From positions 85,000 to 148,999 of the forward strand of contig CAYSSS010000001.1 of assembly GCA_964433975.1 (NCBI GenBank): a DNA stretch of 64,000 nt. The letters run 5' to 3'. Shown in pieces: positions 8,189 to 16,789 of this stretch. Numbering within the stretch: position 1 is the stretch's first letter; each line of letters opens with the position of its first letter. Origin of the DNA: 2-01-FULL-45-10 sp964433975. Lineage in GTDB: Bacteria > Omnitrophota > Gorgyraeia > 2-01-FULL-45-10. The notes below the pieces were generated by a model. It did no database searches and was not told the origin of the DNA. It worked only from the letters and a program-made list of their open reading frames with translations. The position numbers and the translations under genes are program-made.

Positions 8189-8902
8189 ATGTCTGTTTAC
8201 TTATCGATAATAATACCTGCTTATAACGAAGAAAAGAGGATAGGCCCGACCCTTTCCAATGTGTGCGGCTTTTTTAAAACAAAAAATTATGAGTACGAAG
8301 TTATTCTTGTCGATGACGGCAGCAGCGACAGGACCGTCTCGGAAGCCGAAGATAGCGAGCTGGCGAATACAGGTAAGCTGAAGATAGTCAAAAACAGCGT
8401 GAATAAGGGTAAGGGGTTCTCCGTAAAGAACGGCATATTAAAGAGCTTAGGTGAGTACGTGCTCTTCAGCGACGCGGACTTATCTACGCCTATAGAGGAG
8501 GCGGATAAGCTCTTCGATCACATAGGCAAAGGTTACGATATAGTGATCGGCTCGCGCAGTATCGCCGGATCCAACGTAAAGGTACGCCAGCCTTTCTATA
8601 GGGAGAAGATGGGCAGGATATTCAATTATTTTATAAATAGCCTCTTGATGGGCGGGTTTATCGATACGCAATGCGGTTTTAAGCTTTTCAAGGGCAGTGT
8701 GGCCAGGCAGATCGGTAAAGAGCTTACAATAAACGGTTTTTGTTTTGATGTCGAGATGCTCTATCTAGCCAGGAAAGAGGGCTATAAGATCGCGGAGGTA
8801 GGTATCACGTGGGAGAATTCACCTCAAAGCAAGGTGCGCGTCTTTAGCAGCTCTCTTTCTATGTTTATAGATCTTCTAAAGATAAAGAGAAGGCACGGAT
8901 GA
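8189..8902 (+). CDS. GT2 glycosyltransferase, polyprenyl-phosphate glucosyltransferase-like (ALG5 type)
   Basis: A 237-residue GT-A enzyme with SIIIPAYNEEKRI at the N-terminus, VDDGSSD at about residue 41, the metal-binding FSDADLSTP, GSRS, and the TQCGFKLF...FDVEMLYLARK block that distinguishes ALG5-like dolichyl-phosphate beta-glucosyltransferases. It has no C-terminal transmembrane pair. The likely role is synthesis of a polyprenyl-phosphate hexose on the cytoplasmic side, used by the adjacent GT39-like proteins (6762 and 8899 genes). It lies 2 nt after the upstream stop and overlaps the next start by 4 nt. The paralogue at 16058 shares the whole block structure. Confidence 0.87.
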   Translation: MSVYLSIIIPAYNEEKRIGPTLSNVCGFFKTKNYEYEVILVDDGSSDRTVSEAEDSELANTGKLKIVKNSVNKGKGFSVKNGILKSLGEYVLFSDADLSTPIEEADKLFDHIGKGYDIVIGSRSIAGSNVKVRQPFYREKMGRIFNYFINSLLMGGFIDTQCGFKLFKGSVARQIGKELTINGFCFDVEMLYLARKEGYKIAEVGITWENSPQSKVRVFSSSLSMFIDLLKIKRRHG

Positions 8903-10620
8903 GATTTCATAAATCAAATTACCCGATATTAGTCATCATAGCCATAGGATTGTCTCTTCGTATATGGGGAATCAATTTTGGTCTGCCATACCAATTTCAC
9001 CAGGATGAACCGATCATAGTCAATCATGCCCTCGCATACGGGACGGGGGACCTAAACCCGCATTTTTTCATAATTCCACCACTCGCTTCTTATCTACTGT
9101 TCGGTTTTTATGTCCTTTATTTTTTTATAGGCAGCATATCCGGCATATTCACAGGCGTGGAACAGTTCTCCTTAAGTTTCTTCAGAGATCCAACGCCTTT
9201 TTATATTATCGGGAGGGTTATCCTTGGCGTATTGCCGAGTATCTTGAGCGTATATTTAATATATAAGCTGGCGATAAGGTTTTTTTCAAAGAAAGCTGCG
9301 CTTTACGCGTCGCTTATCATGGCCGTTACATTTTTAAACGTTATCAACGCGCATTACGCGTATGCCGACAACCTGCTCGTATTTTTTGTGCTACTGGCCT
9401 ATCTGGCAATGTCGATGCTTATGGACAGTCCAAAAATATCCAATTATGTTATTGCGGGGATATTAACCGGTCTGGCTATTGCCACGAAATATAATGCCGT
9501 ATTGCTTGTTGTGCCATTGCTTGTTGCTCACATCGTAACTTTCCGTCATTGCGAGGAGTCCCGCCGCTTTTTGGCGGGACGACGAAGCAATCTCATTAAC
9601 CTAAATTTGCTGATATTCGGCGCAACGGCCGTCTTTACGTTTATCATATGCAATCCCTACTCTCTTCTCGATGCAGGCTTCTTCTGGGAGTCACTGACCC
9701 ACAGGATAAGGGGCGGCTACAGGGGGATGGGACATCACCTTACATATTCATTATTTGAAGGCGCTGGAGCTGCTCCGGTCATATTGGGAATCATAGGATT
9801 GGGCTGGCTCTTAAAAAAAGATCTTAAGAAAGGGATCTTTCTCATCTCTTTTCCGGCTATTTTTTATCTGCACCTTATTTTCAAAAGCCAGTCGTTCCCG
9901 AGGTATGCGCTGCCCGTGATCCCTTTTTTGGCCATCGGACTATCGTTTTTACTCTTCGGTCTATACGAAAGACTGAAGACGAACGCTTTAAAGGCGGCCA
10001 TAGTCGCCGTCTCGTTGATTCTTGTTATGCCTACGGCCGCGAAGTCTATCAAGGCGGACATGCTCTTTGCGGGCAAAGATACGCGTATAGAGGCAAAGGA
10101 GTGGATGGAGAAGAATATACGGCCCCGGACGCGTATAGCGCTTGCCCACACGTTCTTCAGTCCTCCGCTTGAACAGACGACGGAACAGTTGAAAGAGAAA
10201 GAGGGCATACTTTCAGGGCAGCCGGAACTGAAGGATCTGAAGAGCAAAAAACTGGAACTTCTCATAAAAGGCCGTAAGGCCCCCATTACATATCAGGTAT
10301 ACTACTTAAGGGGTGACAATGAAGCTCCCGGCCAATTCCTGAATTTCTGGCCGGTGATAGAGAATTCAGTGAACGATCTACGGAAAAATGATATCACTTA
10401 CGTAATCTTTAATAATACGGACCCGTCCGAAGCGTTAAAAGAGTTGCAAAAGGAAGCGGGTAGTATATTTAAGCCGGTTGCCGTATTCAGCCCTTATGTG
10501 GATGATAAATTCAGGCTTCCATACGACCCGATAGAGCTTACATGCTTGCCCGCGGGGACTAAAGAGCTCTTCTCAAGGCGCGCCGCGGGGCCATATCTGG
10601 TCATCTATAAAATAAAATGA
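8899..10620 (+). CDS. GT39-like membrane glycosyltransferase with an in-frame palindromic repeat insertion
   Basis: A 573-residue GT-C protein with about ten membrane segments in residues 1-380 and a C-terminal soluble domain of about 180 residues. The first loop has QFHQDEPIIVNHAL, a DE motif of the ArnT type. Residues about 216-232 are encoded by a palindromic element (9544-9594) placed in a loop between membrane segments, so the protein carries an extra hydrophilic, arginine-rich insert; without it the flanking sequence reads as one continuous hydrophobic region. The likely role is transfer of a lipid-linked sugar outside the membrane. It overlaps both neighbours by 4 nt. Confidence 0.78.
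   Translation: MRFHKSNYPILVIIAIGLSLRIWGINFGLPYQFHQDEPIIVNHALAYGTGDLNPHFFIIPPLASYLLFGFYVLYFFIGSISGIFTGVEQFSLSFFRDPTPFYIIGRVILGVLPSILSVYLIYKLAIRFFSKKAALYASLIMAVTFLNVINAHYAYADNLLVFFVLLAYLAMSMLMDSPKISNYVIAGILTGLAIATKYNAVLLVVPLLVAHIVTFRHCEESRRFLAGRRSNLINLNLLIFGATAVFTFIICNPYSLLDAGFFWESLTHRIRGGYRGMGHHLTYSLFEGAGAAPVILGIIGLGWLLKKDLKKGIFLISFPAIFYLHLIFKSQSFPRYALPVIPFLAIGLSFLLFGLYERLKTNALKAAIVAVSLILVMPTAAKSIKADMLFAGKDTRIEAKEWMEKNIRPRTRIALAHTFFSPPLEQTTEQLKEKEGILSGQPELKDLKSKKLELLIKGRKAPITYQVYYLRGDNEAPGQFLNFWPVIENSVNDLRKNDITYVIFNNTDPSEALKELQKEAGSIFKPVAVFSPYVDDKFRLPYDPIELTCLPAGTKELFSRRAAGPYLVIYKIK
9544..9594 (+). repeat. Palindromic element inserted in frame within a CDS (copy 1, forward)
   Basis: Outer ends are CATTGCGAGGAG and CGACGAAGCAATC, with an inner perfect inverted repeat GTCCCGCC (9559-9566) / GGCGGGAC (9573-9580). 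It belongs to the same family as the copies at 13427, 63155 and 63909. It is read through without a stop and adds about 17 codons to the GT39-like gene. Confidence 0.9.
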
Positions 10621-12791
10621 CGACACTTAAAAATCATATAGGGTTCGTAGCGTTTTTTTCTTTCATAATAGCGGTATTCTTATACCCCCTCATAACCATG
10701 CGGGGAGGATTTATATGGGGAGATTCATTCGTTCAATTCTATCCTTGGTCGAAGGTTTACGCCGAAAGCATAAAATCTTTTTCATTTCCCTACTGGATAA
10801 GAGCAATGGGCAGCGGATTTCCTCTCATGGCCGAAGGCCAGGTGGGAGGTTTTTATCCGCTTAATATATTGTTATTCTTTATCCTGCCGTTCAAGATCGC
10901 GTATAACTATTCGGTCGTCCTTCACTTCGTAATGGGGGGTATTTTTACTTATCTCTACAGCCGTAAGTTGGGCGCGGATCAATCCGGCGGCAGCCTCGCT
11001 GCGCTGCTCTTCTGTTTCGGTAGCGCTTACGCCGGATGTTTTTATAATATAGTTACGCTACGCACTCTGGCGTGGTTCCCTCTGGTTCTACTACTGATAG
11101 AGCGCTATTTTGAGAAGGAAGAGCCAAGATATATATTGTTCGGCGGTGTAATACTGGGATTGCAGTTTCTTGCGGGATTCGTGCAGATGGCCGCATACAG
11201 CGCTATTTTCTATTTAGCGTATTTTATTTATAAGGCGATAATAGAGAAGAAGAGCCTATGGAAGATCGCAAGGTCTTTATCAGTCTTTTTTACCACAGCC
11301 ATTTTGATAGCATTGCCTCAACTTTTGCTTACCTATCAATTGGTCGGATTATCGAACAGGGAAGGGGCCACAGCGGGATTTGCGCTATGGGGATCGGTCT
11401 TTCCTTCGGGATTATTGGGAACCGTCTTTCCTTACTCCTTCTCTTTTAAGGGAGATCTTTATGTAGGCATATTGAGCCTTTTATTTGTTATATTCAGTGC
11501 CTACTCACTAAAAAAATATAAAAATACAAGGCCGCTTGTGTTGATCCTGATACTGTCTCTCTTCATGGCTCTCGGGAGGTACAACCCTATTTATTTTGCG
11601 TTAATAAAGATCACCAAATTATATATCTTCAGGAATCCGTCCAAGTTCTTATTTTTCGCCTCCTTTTCATTATCGGTCCTGGCCGGGATAGGGTTGACCC
11701 GGTATTTTAATGCCAAAGATGCCGCACCAAAACGAAAAAGTAATTTTTTATTTTTCATTACTCTAACCACAGCGGGAATTGCGTTTTTTGCGGTAAAACT
11801 TTCACTGATCTTGTTCAGGCGCAATATTATCAGTTTTGGAGATTATTTTGTACGCAATTTTATATACAATAAACCGCATCACCGTTACAGCCTGGAATTT
11901 TATATAGATAAGTTCAGGATGTCGTATGACGCGATATTGGGCAATTTTTCCTTCTCGAGCGTTTTCGTGATTTTGTCATGGGTTGTGTTTATTGCAGCGT
12001 TTTTATTCTGTTTGATACGTTTAGGGAGAAAGTCGAAGTATATTGCTATCGCGTTGATATTTATCGATATCTTTATATTCAGTCTTTACGGAAAAGGTTT
12101 TAGCCATAATATAAAGCCATTTTCATATTTGGCTGCGGAAGATAGGGTCTTTCTGGAATACCTTAAGAGGGACCGCGATATATATAGAGTGCTCCCATTT
12201 AATATAAGGTCCGGAAGATTGCCCAATTGGGCCATGCCTAATTCGAATATCATTCATGGAATAGATAGCGTCGCGTGCTACACGCCGCTTGTAACCAGGG
12301 CCTATAGAGATAAGCTTCTTGATCTTGGGGCAATAGATGATTCTCTGGGGTTTGTTAACGCCAAAGAAGGCGCGATAAGCGCCGATACCCAGATGCTGCG
12401 GTTACTGAACGTTAAGTATATAATATCGCCGGATGAGTTGAATGATCAAGTGCTGGAAAAGGTATATGCGGATAACAGTCTATTCCTGTACAGGATGAAG
12501 GGGTCTTATCCACGGCTATTCTTTTCCTCTAGTATAGCGCCAGATGTAAGGCAGTCGCCTTTAGCGAGCACTAAAATATTAACATATAGAGATGGATTTA
12601 TCGAAGCTGAGATAACGGCATATGATGATGGATTTGTAGTCTTTTCTGAAAACTACTATCCGGGATGGCGCGTGTTTATCGACGGGAAAAAGAAAGATAT
12701 AATAAAAGTAATGGATATCCTGCAGGCCGTTGCGATAGACAAAGGATATCATAAAGTTTTGTTCATCTACAGACCACGGTTTTTAGGATAA
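10617..12791 (+). CDS. YfhO-family polytopic membrane protein
   Basis: A 724-residue protein with about 12-13 hydrophobic segments and a C-terminal beta-rich soluble domain. After the first helix it reads GDSFVQFYPW, then GFPLMAEGQVGGFYPLN, the signature arrangement of YfhO-like proteins; near the C-terminus NYYPGWRVFIDG is also a YfhO hallmark. YfhO proteins are GT-C-like and are implicated in glycosylating lipoteichoic acid or other envelope polymers from lipid-linked donors. The length is a little under the usual 800-850. It overlaps the upstream gene by 4 nt and is followed after 3 nt by another GT39-like gene. Acceptor unknown. Confidence 0.85.
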   Translation: MTTLKNHIGFVAFFSFIIAVFLYPLITMRGGFIWGDSFVQFYPWSKVYAESIKSFSFPYWIRAMGSGFPLMAEGQVGGFYPLNILLFFILPFKIAYNYSVVLHFVMGGIFTYLYSRKLGADQSGGSLAALLFCFGSAYAGCFYNIVTLRTLAWFPLVLLLIERYFEKEEPRYILFGGVILGLQFLAGFVQMAAYSAIFYLAYFIYKAIIEKKSLWKIARSLSVFFTTAILIALPQLLLTYQLVGLSNREGATAGFALWGSVFPSGLLGTVFPYSFSFKGDLYVGILSLLFVIFSAYSLKKYKNTRPLVLILILSLFMALGRYNPIYFALIKITKLYIFRNPSKFLFFASFSLSVLAGIGLTRYFNAKDAAPKRKSNFLFFITLTTAGIAFFAVKLSLILFRRNIISFGDYFVRNFIYNKPHHRYSLEFYIDKFRMSYDAILGNFSFSSVFVILSWVVFIAAFLFCLIRLGRKSKYIAIALIFIDIFIFSLYGKGFSHNIKPFSYLAAEDRVFLEYLKRDRDIYRVLPFNIRSGRLPNWAMPNSNIIHGIDSVACYTPLVTRAYRDKLLDLGAIDDSLGFVNAKEGAISADTQMLRLLNVKYIISPDELNDQVLEKVYADNSLFLYRMKGSYPRLFFSSSIAPDVRQSPLASTKILTYRDGFIEAEITAYDDGFVVFSENYYPGWRVFIDGKKKDIIKVMDILQAVAIDKGYHKVLFIYRPRFLG

Positions 12792-12794
12792 ATA

Positions 12795-14462
12795 ATGAAG
12801 ATAAAAATATTTGTAATAATTCTACTGTCGATATTCGCCGTATTAACGATATCGAGTATGCGGCAAAATTCGGCTACTTGCGACGAGATAGCGCATCATA
12901 TACCCGTAGGATATGTTTTATTGAATAAATGGGATTTCAAGATGGATACATCGCAACCGCCACTGCCGCGATATATAGTAGCTTTACCGTTGAAACTATT
13001 TATGAATATAAATATGCCCGATGACAGGGCTCTTTGGAGGGTGCAAGACCGGTCTATTTTCGGCAGGGATTTTTTCTACAAATATAATCGTGATCAGATC
13101 AAGATGGTCTTTTTTGCCAGGATGGCCGTTGTTTTTATAGGTATGTTATGCGGTCTGCTGCTATTTATATGGGCAAAGTCACTTTGGGGCGAAAGAGCCG
13201 CTCTATTTAGCCTGTTTTTTTACGCTCTTTCTCCAAATATATTGGCTCATGCCGGTCTTGCCACCACTGATATGGTAGCGACGTTTTTTATACTCCTCTC
13301 TTGTTATTCATTCTGGCTCTTCCTGAAGAATGCTTCAATCACAAATATCATATTCGCGGCTGTCTGTCTTGGGCTGGCTGAGCTCTCTAAATACACGGCC
13401 ATCCTGCTTTATCCGATATTCTTACTGTCATTGCGAGGAGTCCCGCCGAAGACCCTCGACCTCGCCGAGAGGCGAGCGGGACGACGAAGCAATCCCACAA
13501 TTTCAAAGTTCCTGTCCGTTATCTTTTTATCTTTGATCGTTGTGTGGGCCGCCTATGGATTTGAATTTCAACCATTACTTAAAGATTCGATGCGCCTCGA
13601 TGAAAAACTTCAGATCGCACACAATATCGCTAAAAAAGTATACCCGCATATCAGCCCGGCGGCAATTGACCGCCTGGACGATTTTTTACTGAAGGTCCCG
13701 GTGCCGTTGGGCAGCCACATTCTCGGGATAATGGGCGTGTTTCGTCACGGTTACGAAGGGCATAGTACTTATTTTTTGGGGAGGTGGTCAAGTCACGGCG
13801 ATCCGCTCTATTTTTTAGTCGCTTTTTTGATAAAGACACCCATACCGCTAATCATTTTTTTGCTCATTGGTATTTTCATATTTTTGAAGCAGAGATCGCA
13901 GATGGGAGAGAGGTTTATTTTTATCGTAGCGGCCGTATTCTTTGTGGCGTCATCTTTAAGCGGGCTGAAGTTGGGGTTAAGGCACATATTGCCCCTTTAC
14001 CCGTTCTGTTTCATGATATGCGGCGGTGCCGTAGTGCTATTGAAGAAGAAATATGTTAATATACTATTGTATAGTCTAATGGCATGGTATGCGTTTATAT
14101 CGGTCAAAACATGGCCGCATTATTTGGGCTACTTTAATGAAGCGATAGGCGGTCCGGCAAACGGATATAAATACCTCAGGGATTCAAACGTTGATTGGGG
14201 GCAGGACCTGCCGTCACTATCGCGGTATATGGAGAAAAACGGTATAAAAGAGATAGCGCTTGAATATTTCGGACAGGCGGACCCGGTTGTTTACGGCGTT
14301 CATTACAGAAAGTTTATGCCGGATGAATTTGAAAAGCCGCATGACGCGGTTTATGCCGTAAGCGCCCAATATCTGGAGGGTGTCAAATGGACGAAGGATC
14401 ATAAACCTGCGGCAGCCGCAGGCTATTCTATATTTATCTATGATTTTGCCAAGGAAAAATAG
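12795..14462 (+). CDS. GT39-like membrane glycosyltransferase with in-frame palindromic repeat
   Basis: A 555-residue GT-C protein. The first loop contains ATCDEIAHH and DTSQPPLPRY, the DE and QPPL elements of ArnT/PMT-like enzymes; about 10-11 hydrophobic segments follow, then a soluble tail with DSNVDWGQD. It is a paralogue of the truncated gene at the window start. Codons from about 13427 to 13495 come from a palindromic element and insert about 23 charged residues between two membrane segments. Despite the insertion the frame is intact. It probably transfers a polyprenyl-phosphate-linked sugar at the outer membrane leaflet; donor and acceptor are not readable. Confidence 0.82.
   Translation: MKIKIFVIILLSIFAVLTISSMRQNSATCDEIAHHIPVGYVLLNKWDFKMDTSQPPLPRYIVALPLKLFMNINMPDDRALWRVQDRSIFGRDFFYKYNRDQIKMVFFARMAVVFIGMLCGLLLFIWAKSLWGERAALFSLFFYALSPNILAHAGLATTDMVATFFILLSCYSFWLFLKNASITNIIFAAVCLGLAELSKYTAILLYPIFLLSLRGVPPKTLDLAERRAGRRSNPTISKFLSVIFLSLIVVWAAYGFEFQPLLKDSMRLDEKLQIAHNIAKKVYPHISPAAIDRLDDFLLKVPVPLGSHILGIMGVFRHGYEGHSTYFLGRWSSHGDPLYFLVAFLIKTPIPLIIFLLIGIFIFLKQRSQMGERFIFIVAAVFFVASSLSGLKLGLRHILPLYPFCFMICGGAVVLLKKKYVNILLYSLMAWYAFISVKTWPHYLGYFNEAIGGPANGYKYLRDSNVDWGQDLPSLSRYMEKNGIKEIALEYFGQADPVVYGVHYRKFMPDEFEKPHDAVYAVSAQYLEGVKWTKDHKPAAAAGYSIFIYDFAKEK
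13427..13495 (+). repeat. Palindromic element inserted in frame within a CDS (copy 2, forward, longer)
   Basis: It has the same outer ends as copy 1 (CATTGCGAGGAG ... CGACGAAGCAATC). The middle is longer and nested: inner arms GTCCCGC (13440-13446) / GCGGGAC (13476-13482) enclose a second hairpin CTCGCC-GAGA-GGCGAG (13461-13476). The left arm is read in a different frame from copy 1, yet no stop results. Confidence 0.9.
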
Positions 14463-14486
14463 GAGAGAAATAGATCAGGCTATTTT

Positions 14487-16061
14487 ATGAAGATATTGCT
14501 GATATATCCTAATAAAACGATGACTACCCGCATACCTATAGGGATAGGTTATTTAATCGCTTACTTGAAACATGCGGGGCATGAAATAGATATTTTTGAT
14601 ACGACTTTCATGGATTGCGGCAGCGGAGTAAGCGATGATAATTTGCGCGCCGCTTCACTTCAAGTGCGTAACCCTGATTTCGCTCAATATAATCTGGTTA
14701 CAAAAAAAACTGATATAACGAATGAATTATACGAAAAAGTAGAAGTTTTTAAGCCTGATATAGTCGCGGTAAGTGTGGTCGACCCAAACTATCGCTTTGG
14801 TTTAGTGCTAGCAAAAAAAATAAAAGAAATAAATAAAAATATTTTTGTAATTTTTGGCGGTCCTACTGCTACATTTTCTCCCGAAGAGGTGATCATAGAA
14901 GATGTTGTCGACGCGATTTGTGTGGGCGAAGGAGAGCAGGCCTTGCCCGAATTATGTGCCGCTATTGAGAAAGGCTGGGAAATAAAGAATATAAAAAATA
15001 TTTGGTGTAAGGAGAAGGGGGGTATTTATCGTAATGATGTCCGTCCATTGATCGATCTGGATACGCTTCTGCCTCCGGACTGGAGCATGTTCGATGAGCG
15101 TCACCTTATACGCCCTTTTGGCGGCAAGATGTACCGCATGGGTGTTTTTGCCATTACCAGGGGGTGTCTGTTCCGATGTACGTATTGCGCTAATTTTGCC
15201 TTGTCAAGTATTTACAAAGGAAAAGGATCCCTTTATCGTATTCAGGACCCGGAAAAGATGGTAAACCAAATAGCGGAGTTTAAGCACCGTTATAATTTAA
15301 ACTTTGTTTTTTTTGTAGATGATATTTTCCCATTACATAAGCCGGATGTTTTAGATAAATTTTGCTCGCTCTATAAAGAAAAAGTACGCCTTCCGTTTAA
15401 TGTCAGTTTGCATGCCGAGCTTGTCAATGAAGCACAGTTTGCTAAGCTGGTTGATGCGGGATGCCGTAACGTTTGTTTAGGTTTAGAATCGGGCAGTCCC
15501 AGGATAAGAGAAGCGATCTTTGATCGAAAATGCAGCGATGCCCAGATTATAGAGGCTTTCCGTCTGGCGCATAAATATAAAATACGAAGTTCGACATTTA
15601 ATATTATCGGCATACCCGGAGAGTCCAGAAAAGATATTTTTCAAACCATTGATTTAAATCGCAAGGCAAACCCCGCCACCGCTACCCTTACTTTTTTACA
15701 TCCTTATCGCGGCACTAAAGTCAGAGATATTTGCATAAAAGAATCAATATTTGATATTGGTAAAGAAAAGGAGCATGAGGACGGTTACCGGACAGATTCT
15801 TGTTTAAATCTCAAAAATATTTCCGCCAAAGAATTAAAAGGTATTTTTAAAACATTCCAGATGTATTTGAAAATGCCAAAAATATGCTACATTTTTATAC
15901 GTCTGGCCGAAGGCGAATCAATTTTTTCTAAAATAATTTTTTCTTTTTTAAAGAAGATATTTTACTGTATTACCTACAAAGAAGCGGTATGGGATTTTAG
16001 TAATGATCTTGCATTTTCTTCGAATAATTATGATAAATCGGCAGAAGGAACCCAAAAATGA
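14487..16061 (+). CDS. Cobalamin-binding-domain radical SAM protein
   Basis: A 524-residue protein. Residues 1-190 form a B12-binding-type domain (FGGPTATFSPEEV, CVGEGEQALPEL). The radical SAM motif is C227-C231-C234 in TRGCLFRCTYC. VDDIFPLHKP, GLESGSPRIRE and NIIGIPGESRKD follow in the usual order of this class. The C-terminal ~110 residues (after 410) are lysine-rich and family-specific. It is a clear paralogue of the gene at 34851, which shares the IYPN start and the IFDTT segment. It is coupled by 4 nt to an ALG5-like GT2. It possibly methylates or rearranges a sugar or polyprenyl intermediate; the reaction is unknown. Confidence 0.88.
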   Translation: MKILLIYPNKTMTTRIPIGIGYLIAYLKHAGHEIDIFDTTFMDCGSGVSDDNLRAASLQVRNPDFAQYNLVTKKTDITNELYEKVEVFKPDIVAVSVVDPNYRFGLVLAKKIKEINKNIFVIFGGPTATFSPEEVIIEDVVDAICVGEGEQALPELCAAIEKGWEIKNIKNIWCKEKGGIYRNDVRPLIDLDTLLPPDWSMFDERHLIRPFGGKMYRMGVFAITRGCLFRCTYCANFALSSIYKGKGSLYRIQDPEKMVNQIAEFKHRYNLNFVFFVDDIFPLHKPDVLDKFCSLYKEKVRLPFNVSLHAELVNEAQFAKLVDAGCRNVCLGLESGSPRIREAIFDRKCSDAQIIEAFRLAHKYKIRSSTFNIIGIPGESRKDIFQTIDLNRKANPATATLTFLHPYRGTKVRDICIKESIFDIGKEKEHEDGYRTDSCLNLKNISAKELKGIFKTFQMYLKMPKICYIFIRLAEGESIFSKIIFSFLKKIFYCITYKEAVWDFSNDLAFSSNNYDKSAEGTQK

Positions 16062-16789
16062 GCGAGAGTATCCTTTTAACAATTGTTATACCGGCTTATA
16101 ACGAAGAAAGAACCATTGGCAATACGCTTGAAGAAATAGCCGGTTATTTGGATAAGAGAGGCTTTTCTTATGAAATGATCGTTGTGGACGACGGATCTAC
16201 AGACGGGACGTTTGAAAACGCTCAAAGTTGCGCAAAGCTTTTCGGTGATTTGAAAGTTTTGAAAAATAATATCAACATGGGCAAGGGTTATTCGGTAAAA
16301 AGGGGCATTCTTTCCGCGCGCGGGGAATATACGCTTTTCATGGATGCGGACAATTCCACGTCAATCTATGAATTTGACAAATTCTTACCTTATCTTAAAG
16401 ACAGGTGCGATGTGGTGATCGCTTCAAGGCGTCTAAAAAATTCAGACGTTAAAGAGCCGCAGCCGTTCTTAAGAGCAATCATGGGATTATTCTATATAAT
16501 CCTGTCAAAGATCATGCTGGGCATGCAGATCAACGATTTCAATTGCGGATTTAAAGCATACCTGAGCAAGGCGGCAAAGTTTTTATGCGAAAAACAAAAA
16601 ATGGATGACTGGAGCTTTGATACGGAGCTATTATTTATCGCAAAAAAGCATGGTTTCAGGATAAAAGAGGTGCCTGTCAGATGGGTCCATAAAAGCGGCT
16701 CCAAGGTAAACCCCTTCAAGGACGGCGTAGGATCTTTCCTGAGCCTTATAAAAATAAAACGGAACGATACAAGTCGCAAATATGACTAA
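16058..16789 (+). CDS. GT2 glycosyltransferase, ALG5-like polyprenyl-phosphate hexose synthase
   Basis: A 243-residue GT-A enzyme with TIVIPAYNEERTI, VVDDGSTDGT, the metal site FMDADNSTS, ASRRL and the FNCGFKAY...FDTELLFIAKKHGF block. It is paralogous to the gene at 8189, with the same length and motif spacing. The expected reaction is nucleotide-sugar plus polyprenyl phosphate giving polyprenyl-phosphate hexose at the cytoplasmic face. It sits between two radical SAM genes, overlapping the first by 4 nt and the second by 8 nt, so the three are probably translated as one unit and may act on the same lipid-linked sugar (inference). Confidence 0.85.
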   Translation: MSESILLTIVIPAYNEERTIGNTLEEIAGYLDKRGFSYEMIVVDDGSTDGTFENAQSCAKLFGDLKVLKNNINMGKGYSVKRGILSARGEYTLFMDADNSTSIYEFDKFLPYLKDRCDVVIASRRLKNSDVKEPQPFLRAIMGLFYIILSKIMLGMQINDFNCGFKAYLSKAAKFLCEKQKMDDWSFDTELLFIAKKHGFRIKEVPVRWVHKSGSKVNPFKDGVGSFLSLIKIKRNDTSRKYD